A DNA stretch of 64,000 bases from Lachnospiraceae bacterium (GTDB lineage: Bacteria > Bacillota > Clostridia > Lachnospirales > Lachnospiraceae): assembly GCA_024403355.1 (NCBI GenBank), contig JAKSRW010000006.1, forward strand, positions 26,459 through 90,458. The letters are read 5' to 3'. Shown piece after piece: positions 16,346-24,693 of this stretch. The notes below the pieces were generated by a model. It was not told the DNA's origin. It saw only the letters and a list, made by a program, of their open reading frames with translations, and did not search any database. A program made the translations under genes and the position numbers. Position 1 is the stretch's first letter; each line of letters begins with the position of its first letter.

Positions 16346-17266
16346 ATGAGCGGATATTTAGTTGAGACAAAAAAGCTTACAAAAAAGTTCGGTAATCAGC
16401 TCGCGGTCAACAATGTGGATTTAAAAATTGAACGTGGTGCGATTTACGGACTTATCGGAAGAAACGGTGCCGGAAAAACCACTATTATGAAAATGATTTG
16501 TGGTCTTTCATCGGCGAACAGCGGTGAGATTTCACTGTTCGGAAAGAGCGGCGAGGAAAGCAGGGAGTGCCTGGGCAGAATCGGAACTCTTATCGAGAAT
16601 CCGGGAATCTACCCCAGACTGAGCGCCTACGATAATCTGAAGCTTAAGTGTATTGCAAACGGTATTCCGGAGCAGAAGAAATACATTGCGGATATTCTGC
16701 AGATGGTGGGTCTGAGTGATGCGGCGCAGAAAAAGGCCGGAAGATTTTCACTCGGTATGAAGCAGAGACTCGGAATCGGGCTTGCACTTATCGGAGAGCC
16801 TGATTTATGCGTGCTTGATGAGCCCATCAACGGACTCGATCCTCAGGGAATCGCAGAAATAAGAGAATTAATTTATAAACTGAATAAAGAGCGTCACATC
16901 ACCTTCATGATTTCAAGCCACATTCTCGGTGAGCTTGACAGGGTTGCCACACATATCGGAATCATCAATGACGGAAGGCTTTTGGAGGAGCAGACCATCG
17001 AAGAGCTTCACGCAAAGTGCATGAACAGAATCGAGCTTCAGACCTCTGAACCCGACCGTGCAGCGGCAATGCTGGAGGAAATGGGTTATAAAAACTACAA
17101 GGTTGTTAATTCCAATCTGATTTATCTTTTTGACGGAGTGGATAATCTGAAGGGTATAACAAGAGGAATTCTGGATGCGGATATTTCATTCACCAATATT
17201 GGTATCTGCAACGGTAATCTGGAGGAATATTTCCTTGAAAAGTGTGGAGGTGTTGAAAATGCTTAA
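16346..17266 (+). CDS. ABC transporter ATP-binding protein (bacitracin/lantibiotic-export type)
   Basis: 306 residues. Walker A GRNGAGKTT (about 38-46), signature FSLGMKQRLGIG, Walker B LCVLDEPINGLDP, then the H-loop ISSHILGELD. The FSLGMKQR signature and the C-terminal extension are typical of BcrA/LanF-type exporters. Its 3' end overlaps the permease start by eight bases (ATGCTTAA). It belongs to the set regulator - ATPase - permease - kinase. Confidence 0.9.
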   Translation: MSGYLVETKKLTKKFGNQLAVNNVDLKIERGAIYGLIGRNGAGKTTIMKMICGLSSANSGEISLFGKSGEESRECLGRIGTLIENPGIYPRLSAYDNLKLKCIANGIPEQKKYIADILQMVGLSDAAQKKAGRFSLGMKQRLGIGLALIGEPDLCVLDEPINGLDPQGIAEIRELIYKLNKERHITFMISSHILGELDRVATHIGIINDGRLLEEQTIEELHAKCMNRIELQTSEPDRAAAMLEEMGYKNYKVVNSNLIYLFDGVDNLKGITRGILDADISFTNIGICNGNLEEYFLEKCGGVENA

Positions 17267-18152
17267 GTTTATAAAAATGGATTTTTACAGGGTTTCAAGA
17301 CAGAAAAGTACGTTTATTTTCCTTGCAATCGTAGTAGGAATAGTGCTCATGACTCTCGGAGCGACAAGGCTCGAGCAGGAGCTTTTAAACAGTGATTTGC
17401 TGACAGCTGAGGAGACTCAGATTTTCACATCAACAATGGAAATGACAGATTCAGCTGACAGTGGTATTCTGGCCGGCGGTATCGGAATGAATGTAAATCC
17501 TTCGCTTGAATGGATGGATCCGGATTCTGAGGTACCTGTTTTCGAATTTGCCGAGCAGCCCTTAAAAGGGGGTATGATTGCAATTCTTATAATGGTTTAT
17601 GCGGTAATTTTCGGCTATGCTGAGCGCAGAAACGGTTATATTAAGAACCTGGTGGGGGAGAAGCATTTCAAGGCCAAGCTGCTGTTATCAAAAATGTCGG
17701 TAGTGGCTGTATTTACCGCAGTAGTATTTCTGGTTCTTTATCTGGCAATGATGCTCTTTGCGCCCTTGATAATGATGAATTCTATCAGCTACAGTATTTC
17801 GGGAGATATGTTCCTGGCTATAATTGCACAGTATGCGGTTCATCTGGCACTTGGTGCGTTTACTCTTCTTCTTACAATTATTTTTGAAGGCACAACACTT
17901 CCCATCGTGATTGGTACACTTTTAAGCATGGGTATTTTCGGACTGCTCTACAATCTGATTAACAGCCTGATTTTAAAGCTTTTTGATAAGGCGGTTTCTG
18001 TTGCAAATTATTTACCCAGCGGCCAGTTAAGACTTATGAACGGAGGCGCAGCAGACGGTGATATCAGCAGAGGATTTATAGTTGCAGGTGTATTTATCGT
18101 GCTGTATTTGATTTTAGCCTGCTTTATCGCAGAGAAAAAGGATGTAAAATAA
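17259..18152 (+). CDS. ABC-2 type permease
   Basis: 297 residues from ATG 17259, with GGAGG ahead of it, overlapping the ATPase gene; the longer frame from 17175 lies inside that gene. Predicted membrane helices: one near 15-35 (STFIFLAIVVGIVLMTLGA), an extracellular loop of about 75 residues, then about five helices (GGMIAILIMVYAVIFGYAE; VVAVFTAVVFLVLYLAMM; and others). It is the partner of the ATPase, probably exporting or sensing a peptide. It shares one base with the kinase gene (TAATG). Confidence 0.85.
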   Translation: MLKFIKMDFYRVSRQKSTFIFLAIVVGIVLMTLGATRLEQELLNSDLLTAEETQIFTSTMEMTDSADSGILAGGIGMNVNPSLEWMDPDSEVPVFEFAEQPLKGGMIAILIMVYAVIFGYAERRNGYIKNLVGEKHFKAKLLLSKMSVVAVFTAVVFLVLYLAMMLFAPLIMMNSISYSISGDMFLAIIAQYAVHLALGAFTLLLTIIFEGTTLPIVIGTLLSMGIFGLLYNLINSLILKLFDKAVSVANYLPSGQLRLMNGGAADGDISRGFIVAGVFIVLYLILACFIAEKKDVK

Positions 18153-19066
18153 TGCTGTATGCAATTATCGCAGTGCTTCTTACGGCACTTATTATAGTGA
18201 TAATAATTTTTAATGACCAGAGGCGACAGGTGCGGGACATCTGTCGCCAGCTGGCGTTTTTGAAGGAAGAGAATTCGAACCTGATGATAACGACGGGAGT
18301 GGGTTCGGCGGCGATACAGGAGCTGGCGGTTTCCATTAATGAAATGATAGAAAGCTGGCGTGACAACAGTGACCAGCTGCTGAAAAACAAAGAGGTGCTG
18401 CAGAACACTATCATGAGTCTTTCACATGATATTCGTACACCGCTGACCTCGATGACGGGCTATTTTCAGCTGATGAACGAGGCAGATTCCGAGGAGGAAC
18501 GTGAGCGTTACCGTAAAGTAATCGAAAGCAGAATTGCGAGTCTGAAGCTTATTCTCGAGGAGCTTTTTACCTATGCTAAGCTTCAGGACAGTGATTACGC
18601 GCTGGAAATGATGCCGGTAGGGCTTTCGAAGCTGACACTTGATACGATTCTGGGCTTTTATGAGGATTTTAAGAGCGCTAAGCTTGAGCCGGAAATAGAT
18701 ATTGAGGAAGCAATCAGCAGTGTTACAAACGAAGAGGCCGTAATAAGAATCGTACAGAATCTGGTAAAAAATGCGCTGGTACACAGTCTCTCCAAGGTAA
18801 GCGTGAGTCTGAAAAGGATGAGTACGGCCAAGGGAGAATATGCGGAATTTAAGGTCAGCAACGATACCGCAAGCCCCGAGGATATCATAATAGAGAAGGT
18901 TTTTGAACGCTTTTACAAGGCTGATGCGGACCGCAGCAAGGGCTCGACAGGCCTGGGACTCAGTATTGTAAAGGGTCTGACTGAGAAGCTGGGCGGAAGC
19001 GTCAGCGCGCAGATTTCGGGAGATATTTTTTCTGTAAGCGTAAAAATACCGGTTAAAGAGTATTGA
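18152..19066 (+). CDS. Sensor histidine kinase
   Basis: 304 residues. One N-terminal membrane helix (LYAIIAVLLTALIIVIIIFN), no large extracellular sensor. The H-box is SLSHDIRTPLTSMTGYFQ (His about 91), the N-box NLVKNALVHS, then FERFYKADADRSKGSTGLGL. The lack of a sensor domain together with the adjacent ABC transporter fits Bce-type systems, in which the transporter senses the peptide for the kinase (family knowledge applied by inference). Confidence 0.9.
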   Translation: MLYAIIAVLLTALIIVIIIFNDQRRQVRDICRQLAFLKEENSNLMITTGVGSAAIQELAVSINEMIESWRDNSDQLLKNKEVLQNTIMSLSHDIRTPLTSMTGYFQLMNEADSEEERERYRKVIESRIASLKLILEELFTYAKLQDSDYALEMMPVGLSKLTLDTILGFYEDFKSAKLEPEIDIEEAISSVTNEEAVIRIVQNLVKNALVHSLSKVSVSLKRMSTAKGEYAEFKVSNDTASPEDIIIEKVFERFYKADADRSKGSTGLGLSIVKGLTEKLGGSVSAQISGDIFSVSVKIPVKEY

Positions 19067-19085
19067 CGGAAGGGAAGTGTTTGCA

Positions 19086-19382
19086 TTGAGCAGGGAAATG
19101 ATTACGGTTCTTCTGGCTGTTTATATTGCCGTGATGACCATCGTGGGCGTTATTGTGATGTATTCGGACAAGCAGAAGGCGCAAAGAAGGCAGTGGAGAA
19201 TAAAGGAATCGACACTTTTTCTGGTCTGTGCAATGGGCGGAAGCCTCGGAACCTGCTTTGGAATGTACTTTTTCAGACATAAAACAAAGCATAGCTATTT
19301 TGTAATCGGAATGCCTTTGATACTTCTTGTTCATATCTGCGTAATTGCACTTTTATTCTGTTTCGGAATTCTGGTTTTATAA
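19086..19382 (+). CDS. DUF1294 small membrane protein
   Basis: About 98 residues. The start is uncertain: TTG 19086 fits GGAAGGGAAG best, with GTG 19077 or ATG 19098 as alternatives. The family pattern is YSDKQKAQRRQWRIKESTLFLV, GGSLGTCFGMYFFRHKTKH, then a hydrophobic tail. Three membrane helices. The function of DUF1294 proteins is unknown. It lies 20-odd bases after the kinase gene and is probably in the same transcript. Confidence 0.82.
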   Translation: MSREMITVLLAVYIAVMTIVGVIVMYSDKQKAQRRQWRIKESTLFLVCAMGGSLGTCFGMYFFRHKTKHSYFVIGMPLILLVHICVIALLFCFGILVL

Positions 19383-19410
19383 TTAATTAATGGTACGTAA
19401 TAAAAAGAAT

Positions 19411-19478
19411 ACAGCTCACATTATCTAAGGACTGCCTGAGGGGGCAGGTCTGCTTTAGATAATGTGAGCTGTTTTTTT
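19411..19478. terminator. Bidirectional terminator
   Basis: ACAGCTCACATTATCTAA (19411-19428) pairs with TTAGATAATGTGAGCTGT (ending 19472), followed by TTTTTTT. It separates the DUF1294 and GGDEF genes, which converge here. Confidence 0.92.
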
Positions 19479-20145
19479 AGCTTTGCTTGCCTGTATCAAG
19501 CATGGCGTGGCTGAAAAGGGCTGTGTCATACTTTTTCAGGAGCATGTCAAGTGCCTCACGCAGAAGGATAGCCTCACCTACGCCCTCTCTCTTTGCGAGC
19601 TTGGAGAGAAGTGAAAGCTGCTCGCTGGTGTAGTGGCTTGTTTTGGGTACCATCTTCTCCTCACGGGCAAGTCCTACCTTATTTCTTCCGTTGTTCTTTG
19701 CACGGAAAAGGGCACTTTCGGCCTTTCTGATGAGCTCCTGAAGTCTGGTAGCATCCTCAAAAGCAGTAGCTATTCCGGCAGAGATAGTCAGAGGACTGCC
19801 ATCGGGAAGCTTAATGGGATATCCGTTTTTAATGTCGTTCATCAGAAGAAAAACATCTTCCTTTTCCATACCGTTATTGAAAATGATGGCGAATTCATCG
19901 CCGCCGATACGGTAAATAACGGTGTCCTCGGGCAGGCAGCCAGCAACATACTGTGCGCTCTCGATGATAATCTTATCGCCCATGTCCATGCCCCAGTTAT
20001 CATTAACTCTCATAAATTCGTCAATGTCAAACAGTGCGAGTACTATGGGAGAACCTGCCGCCTCACTATTTAAGAATGCGTCAAGATCCTTCTCGAAACG
20101 GTCGATTAAGGGATACTGTAATACTTCGTTAACTTTGTTTGCCAT
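19477..20145 (-). CDS. GGDEF domain fused to a ribbon-helix-helix DNA-binding domain
   Basis: 222 residues, cytoplasmic. Residues about 33-160 form a GGDEF domain with the intact active-site motif RIGGDEF (GGDEF at 81-85) and the upstream metal-binding ALFDIDEF. After a linker, residues about 168-206 (SHYTSEQLSLLSKLAKREG, then VGEAILLREALDMLLKKY) have the strand-helix-helix spacing of CopG/MetJ-type RHH repressors. The N-terminus lacks a sensor. Two near-identical palindromes frame its own promoter at 20223-20251, suggesting self-regulation (inference). AAGGAGGTTT provides a strong ribosome site. The fusion would join c-di-GMP (or another dinucleotide) synthesis to DNA binding. Confidence 0.85.
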   Translation of the reverse strand: MANKVNEVLQYPLIDRFEKDLDAFLNSEAAGSPIVLALFDIDEFMRVNDNWGMDMGDKIIIESAQYVAGCLPEDTVIYRIGGDEFAIIFNNGMEKEDVFLLMNDIKNGYPIKLPDGSPLTISAGIATAFEDATRLQELIRKAESALFRAKNNGRNKVGLAREEKMVPKTSHYTSEQLSLLSKLAKREGVGEAILLREALDMLLKKYDTALFSHAMLDTGKQS

Positions 20146-20192
20146 AATGTAAACCTCCTTGAATGATGTGATTTCGCCAATAATGTTACGCG

Positions 20193-20213
20193 ATATTATT
20201 TCGAAAGTAATAT
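20193..20213. promoter_or_regulatory. Operator-like palindrome 1
   Basis: ATATTATTTCGAAAGTAATA-type near-palindrome just downstream of the -10 box of the GGDEF-RHH gene. It matches the second site at 20252-20273 (TATTATTT and AATAATAT arms). Confidence 0.6.
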
Positions 20214-20222
20214 TGTAATGAT

Positions 20223-20251
20223 AATATACAATTAATAATATGATATGTCAA
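20223..20251 (-). promoter_or_regulatory. Promoter for the GGDEF-RHH gene
   Basis: On the minus strand: TTGACA (complement of 20246-20251), 17 bases, TATATT (complement of 20223-20228). The operator-like palindromes adjoin both sides. Confidence 0.8.
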
Positions 20252-20273
20252 GTATTATTTTGGAAATAATATC
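20252..20273. promoter_or_regulatory. Operator-like palindrome 2
   Basis: GTATTATTTTGGAAATAATA-type palindrome abutting the -35 box of the GGDEF-RHH promoter. The site centres are about 60 bases apart, close to six helical turns. Confidence 0.6.
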
Positions 20274-20310
20274 AAGAAATATTACAGTGCACATATTTAA
20301 CGACGGACGG

Positions 20311-20350
20311 GCAAAAAAATACCCCAAATGCCTTTGATGACATTTGGGGT
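20311..20350 (-). terminator. Terminator of the xylanase gene
   Basis: ACCCCAAATG (20321-20330) and CATTTGGGGT (20341-20350) form a 10-bp stem. On the minus strand it is followed by ATTTTTTTG. Confidence 0.85.
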
Positions 20351-20367
20351 AATGGATTGTTCGTTAA

Positions 20368-22254
20368 TTATTTAACTAAAAGAGCTATAGCCCATGCAGA
20401 AGGATTTGTGTAATCACTGTCTGAAATAGCATTGAGCTTCATTACGCTCTGACGGTTGCCTGTTTCGGTAGCATCGTTAATCTGTGAATCGAAACCAACC
20501 TTATCGCCTTCAGCTACTTCCTTGCCGAGAGCTACTGAAAGCTCTACGAGATAGCCGTAGTCTGTTTCCTTTGCGATGGCTGTGAAAGCATCCTGTGAAG
20601 GACATGTACCGAATGAAATTTCTCCGGTGTAGCTGCAGCGGAACTGTCCGCAAAGTGCATCATAGCCTGCATTCTTGCAGTTGTTGGGGTCTACGAAGAA
20701 CTCAATTGAATCCTGCTCGTACTTGTTCTTTGCACTGTTGTTGAGTACGGGGTCTGTAACCTTGATGAGTGCGTAGAGAGTGTTCTCATCCCACATAAGC
20801 TGTGTGGTGCCCTTTGCACCTTCCCATGCAAGTACGGGGATATTGATCTCGTATTCCTTTGCATTGCTCCAGCAGTCGTCAATTTCACCGTCGATTACGG
20901 GTGTGCCGTATACGGCCTCACATTCCCTGGTAACCTTCTCGGGAAGAACAAGCTCTGCGCCTGCGTATGATTCGGGATCAAGTACTGCGTAATATGCCTT
21001 CTTGGGTGTCAGATCCTTGTTGAAAAGAAGAGGACATCCCTCGCTTCTCCAGCTTGTATCGTCACGGTAGCCCCAGAATGTGATTCTGTCGATTCTGTCA
21101 GCGTACTGCTTGTAGAGCATGAAAAGCTTGGCGTACATAACTGCCTGATAATCCTCCATCTCGGGAGTGATTCTGCCGGCAGGGATATTAGTAATATTGA
21201 TATCAAGCTCTGAAACGCTTACGTTGATACCATCGATTGCTGTGAACATATCAAGACTGCTCTTTACATCGGCGATTGAAGTACCGATGTTGTAATGTCC
21301 CTGCATTCCGATACCGTCAATCGGTACACCCTGTGACTTGAGGTCTGCAACCATTGCTGCGGCAATCTGTGCCTTTGCGGGGATATCAAGATTGTAATCG
21401 TTGTAGTAGAGCTTTGCTGAAGGAGCTGCCTCGTGTGCGAGCTGGAATGCAATTGCGATGTAATCTGTACCGATAGATGCTGTCCACTGTGTGGGACGGA
21501 GGCACTTTGTCCAGTCGCCGTCAGCGGGAAGAACTGCTGAATCGCTGATTGCTTCGTTTACAACGTCCCATGATAAGCACTCGCCCTCATAGTGACCTGC
21601 AACGCCGTTGATGTGCTCTCTGAGCTGCTCGATAGCTTCGTCACGGTCCTTGGCTGACTTGCCGAGCCAGTTACCTGACTGACTGTGCCATGCAAGAGTA
21701 TGACCATGAACATAGAGGTCGTTTGCTTTTGCGTACTCAATCATTGTATCTGCAGCTGAGTATTTGAACTCGCCTCTGTTTCTCTGCATCTCCTCGGGCT
21801 TCATAAGGTTCTCGGGTGTGATGATATTGAAGTTCTTAAGTACAAGGGGCTCATCCTCACTGCCGATAAGCCAGGGATTGTAAATTGTTCCGATAAGGAA
21901 GTAATCCTTGTATACGTCCTTGATTGAATCTGCTGTTGTGGCAGGCTCTGTTGTATCGGTGGGCTCTGTTGTGACAGGCTCTGTAGTGTCAGCAGGCTCT
22001 GTAGTATCAGCGGGCTCTGCGGTATCAGCAGGTGCTGATGTATCGGGCTTTGCCTCATCGGCGGGAGCCTCAGGCTGCTTAGTAGGTGTTGAGGTATCAA
22101 TGTTAAGCTTGTCATTGGGAGCCTCAGTGTTCTTTTCGGTTACTGTACCTTCAGGCTTCGCAGCTGTGAATTCCACGTCAGACTTTGAACATGCACTCAG
22201 TGCGAGAAGCATTGAAAGGACTACAGCAACACATGAGAGAAATCTCTTCTTCAT
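20368..22254 (-). CDS. GH10 endo-1,4-beta-xylanase lipoprotein with a CBM9-like domain
   Basis: 628 residues. A lipoprotein signal with lipobox LSAC (C22) anchors it to the membrane. A Thr/Pro/Glu/Asp-rich linker (about 25-108; TTEPADTTEPVTTEP) spans the wall. The GH10 barrel (about 110-425) has acid/base E234 in WDVVNEAI, nucleophile E349 in VSELDINI, and HGHTLAWHSQ. Residues about 443-628 form a CBM9/DOMON-like carbohydrate-binding domain (VIDGEIDDCWSNA; LYALIKVTDP; DSIEFFVDPNN). It cuts xylan at the cell surface. The ribosome site is AAAGAAAGGAAG, with a candidate promoter at 22334-22362. Confidence 0.95.
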   Translation of the reverse strand: MKKRFLSCVAVVLSMLLALSACSKSDVEFTAAKPEGTVTEKNTEAPNDKLNIDTSTPTKQPEAPADEAKPDTSAPADTAEPADTTEPADTTEPVTTEPTDTTEPATTADSIKDVYKDYFLIGTIYNPWLIGSEDEPLVLKNFNIITPENLMKPEEMQRNRGEFKYSAADTMIEYAKANDLYVHGHTLAWHSQSGNWLGKSAKDRDEAIEQLREHINGVAGHYEGECLSWDVVNEAISDSAVLPADGDWTKCLRPTQWTASIGTDYIAIAFQLAHEAAPSAKLYYNDYNLDIPAKAQIAAAMVADLKSQGVPIDGIGMQGHYNIGTSIADVKSSLDMFTAIDGINVSVSELDINITNIPAGRITPEMEDYQAVMYAKLFMLYKQYADRIDRITFWGYRDDTSWRSEGCPLLFNKDLTPKKAYYAVLDPESYAGAELVLPEKVTRECEAVYGTPVIDGEIDDCWSNAKEYEINIPVLAWEGAKGTTQLMWDENTLYALIKVTDPVLNNSAKNKYEQDSIEFFVDPNNCKNAGYDALCGQFRCSYTGEISFGTCPSQDAFTAIAKETDYGYLVELSVALGKEVAEGDKVGFDSQINDATETGNRQSVMKLNAISDSDYTNPSAWAIALLVK

Positions 22255-22333
22255 AATGCTTCCTTTCTTTGGTAAAAATATAAATTCAATCCCTCCGAAT
22301 CATTCAGGAGTGACCTTAATTTACTCTATTGTT

Positions 22334-22362
22334 ATTCTAATTAGCGAACTAATTTTAATCAA
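22334..22362 (-). promoter_or_regulatory. Promoter for the GH10/CBM9 gene
   Basis: Minus strand: TTGATT (complement of 22357-22362), 17 bases, TAGAAT (complement of 22334-22339), about 80 bases before the ATG. Confidence 0.55.
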
Positions 22363-22411
22363 GTAAAAAATTGTTCAAATATGTGTCAAAATTGTGTTTT
22401 TTCCGCCATGG

Positions 22412-22481
22412 TCTCTTTGGGACGGGGTTGTTGGCTCATTTGGCCAAGGCAAAATGAGCCAACAACCCCGTCCCAAAGAGA
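22412..22481. repeat. Perfect 30-bp inverted repeat (10-base loop)
   Basis: The arms 22412-22441 and 22452-22481 are exact reverse complements around GGCCAAGGCA. The arms contain GGGACGGGGTTGTTGGCTC. No U-tract follows. It is much more GC-rich than the surrounding intergenic DNA. A 30-base near-match (26 identical) lies inside a coding region at 51292-51321. Confidence 0.92.
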
Positions 22482-22526
22482 TCACCACCTGCCAACACCC
22501 AAGAGACCACCACCTGCCACCACCCC
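22475..22526 (+). repeat. Two degenerate 26-bp tandem units after the hairpin
   Basis: AAGAGATCACCACCTGCCA-type unit at 22475-22500, repeated at 22501-22526 as AAGAGACCACCACCTGCCA. The first unit overlaps the right arm of the inverted repeat. The remaining gap up to 22644 shows only AT-rich sequence and the ribosome site. Confidence 0.7.
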
Positions 22527-22656
22527 CCAAAGAGGCCAAATCTTTCGCTGGAAAAACTGACTGAACTGGTGTAAAATATAAAAAATAAGCTGTATAGAGT
22601 AGCTTAAAGTATTTGAGTGAAATTTTGCGCTGAAGCAGAAAGGCATGGTAATAATT

Positions 22657-24573
22657 ATGAGTATGGAAGAATTAATTGATATTTATGATGGGAATCGGGT
22701 ATATACAGGGCTGACAGTGCCCAGAAAAACAAAGCTTAGCCCCGGCAGATATATGCTGTACGCGATTGCCATTATTGAAAATACCGAAGGTAAAATCCTT
22801 ATTACGAGACGTGCCCTTACGAAAAAGTGGGCACCCGGCAGCTGGGAAATTCCCGGAGGCGGCGCACATTCAGGCGAGACAACTACAGATACAGTATGCA
22901 GAGAGGCCTTTGAGGAGACAGGAATTAAGGTTCAGCCCGAAAACACAAGCGTCTTATATTCCTACAGAAATGATGACCCCAAGGGTGACAATTATTTTAA
23001 TGACATCTTCCTCTGCAAGGCGGATTTTACACTTGCCGATGTTAAGACTCAAGAGGAGGAGGTCATCGATGTAAGACTTGCGACTATTGATGAAATCAAG
23101 GCCCTGCACGAGACAGACGGCTTCCTTCACTATGAAAGAATGATGAAAGCATTAGAAAACAGAAAGGCGGCAGAAATGAAAAAGCAGGCATTAAACCCTT
23201 ACCTTCCCTCATGGGAGTATGTTCCCGACGGAGAACCCTACGTGTTCAATGACAGAGTCTATGTGTACGGCTCACATGACCTTTACAATGGCCAGGCCTT
23301 CTGTCTGGGCGATTATATCACCTACTCCGCACCGGTAGATGACCTTGGCAACTGGCGTTACGAGGGCGTGATTTATCCCCGTATGGCAGACCCGATAAAT
23401 GACGGAAGGGCCGTGCTTTATGCACCGGATGTGACCGTCGGACCCGATGGCAGATATTATCTTTATTATGTGCTTGATAAGGTCAGCATCGTCTCTGTAT
23501 GCGTGAGCGATTCACCCGCGGGTCCCTTCGAATTCTACGGATATGTGCATTATGCAGATGGTGCACGCCTTGGCGAAAGGGAGGGTGATGAGCCCCAGTT
23601 CGATCCCGGCGTAATCACAGAGGATGGAAAGACCTACCTTTATACAGGCTTCTGCGGCTTTGGCGATAAGTCCAGAACCGGCTCCTTCTGTACGGTGCTT
23701 GACAGCGATATGCTTACCATTATTCAGGAGCCTAAGCTGGTGGTTCCCGGTTCCTGCTACAGTGCCGGTACCGAATTTGAAGGACATGCCTTCTTCGAGG
23801 CTTCTTCAATCAGAAAAAGAAACGGAATTTACTATTTCATATATTCCTCACAGGTTATGCACGAGCTCTGCTATGCGACCTCAGACAGACCTGACGGCGG
23901 CTTTAAATACGGCGGCGTAATCGTAAGTAACTGTGATGTCGGAATTGATTCCTATAAGCCTGTTGATATGCTCACAGCCACACCCGGCAACAATCACGGA
24001 AGTATTGTTCAGATAGGCGAGGACTGGTACATTTTCTACCACAGACAGACCAACGGTACCTGGTTCAGCAGACAGGGCTGTGCCGAGAAGATTCATTTTG
24101 AAGATGATGGCTCAATTAAGCAGGTTGAGATTACATCCTGCGGACTTAACGGCGGACCTCTTGTCGGAAAGGGCGAGTATCCTACTTATCTTGCCTGCAA
24201 TATTTTCAATATTGATACTCCTATGTCCCGCTTCGGCAATCCTAATTCGGCTAAAATCATTATGGACGGCCGCGACGGAGATGAAGAGCTCGGGTACGTA
24301 TTTAATGTTAAGAAGGGCGATGTAATCGGCTTCAAGTACTTTGACTGCAAGGGAATCACTAAGGTCAGAGTGACCACAAGGGGCTATGCTTACGGATATT
24401 TTGAGGTCAGGACAAAGTGGGACGGCGAGGTGCTTGGCACGATAAAGCTTGATTCTGCGAACTTCTGGGAGACCAAGGAGGCTGACATTGCAATCCCTGA
24501 CGGCGTAAATGCACTTTACTTTACATATTGCGACGGCGGTTCCTGCAGCTTTAAGAGCTTCGAGCTGGTATAA
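22657..24573 (+). CDS. Nudix hydrolase fused to a GH43-type glycosidase
   Basis: 638 residues from ATG 22657 (GAAAGG 13 bases upstream); ATG 22645 is also possible. Residues about 15-160 are a complete Nudix domain with the exact box GGAHSGE...REAFEETGI. From residue 174 (MKKQALNPYLPSWEYVPDGE) a GH43 five-bladed propeller begins. Candidate catalytic residues are the Asp in VYVYGSHD (base), the Asp in LYAPDVTVGPDG, and the Glu in GHAFFEASSI (acid). The last 130 residues are a beta-rich CBM6-like region. GH43 enzymes remove arabinose or xylose from xylan fragments. The frame is continuous. A separate internal start is possible at 23176, with GAAAGG eight bases upstream. No signal peptide. Confidence 0.9.
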   Translation: MSMEELIDIYDGNRVYTGLTVPRKTKLSPGRYMLYAIAIIENTEGKILITRRALTKKWAPGSWEIPGGGAHSGETTTDTVCREAFEETGIKVQPENTSVLYSYRNDDPKGDNYFNDIFLCKADFTLADVKTQEEEVIDVRLATIDEIKALHETDGFLHYERMMKALENRKAAEMKKQALNPYLPSWEYVPDGEPYVFNDRVYVYGSHDLYNGQAFCLGDYITYSAPVDDLGNWRYEGVIYPRMADPINDGRAVLYAPDVTVGPDGRYYLYYVLDKVSIVSVCVSDSPAGPFEFYGYVHYADGARLGEREGDEPQFDPGVITEDGKTYLYTGFCGFGDKSRTGSFCTVLDSDMLTIIQEPKLVVPGSCYSAGTEFEGHAFFEASSIRKRNGIYYFIYSSQVMHELCYATSDRPDGGFKYGGVIVSNCDVGIDSYKPVDMLTATPGNNHGSIVQIGEDWYIFYHRQTNGTWFSRQGCAEKIHFEDDGSIKQVEITSCGLNGGPLVGKGEYPTYLACNIFNIDTPMSRFGNPNSAKIIMDGRDGDEELGYVFNVKKGDVIGFKYFDCKGITKVRVTTRGYAYGYFEVRTKWDGEVLGTIKLDSANFWETKEADIAIPDGVNALYFTYCDGGSCSFKSFELV

Positions 24574-24580
24574 ATTTTAC

Positions 24581-24609
24581 GGCCATCGGGAGTCCCGGTG
24601 GTCTTTTTT
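24581..24609 (+). terminator. Terminator after the Nudix-GH43 gene
   Basis: GGCCATCGGG pairs with CCCGGTGGTC around AGT, followed by TTTTTTC. Confidence 0.88.
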
Positions 24610-24617
24610 CAATATTT

Positions 24618-24645
24618 GCAATATTGAGCCTCTTTTTTTCGTCTA
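24618..24645 (+). promoter_or_regulatory. Possible ECF-type promoter of the serpin operon
   Basis: GCAATA (24618-24623), 16 bases, CGTCTA (24640-24645). The -10 hexamer and spacing equal those at 53530-53557. A separate TATAAT at 24667-24672 has no good -35, so both types remain possible. Confidence 0.4.
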
Positions 24646-24693
24646 TATAAATGTGGACAGTTGGCTTATAATACAGATGGGAGGTGCTGAATA

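Noticed and set aside
22412..22481. Intrinsic terminator for the genes around 22.4 kb
   Set aside because: No U-tract follows on either strand and the stem is unusually long. The xylanase has its own terminator at 20311-20350, and the genes on both sides diverge from here.
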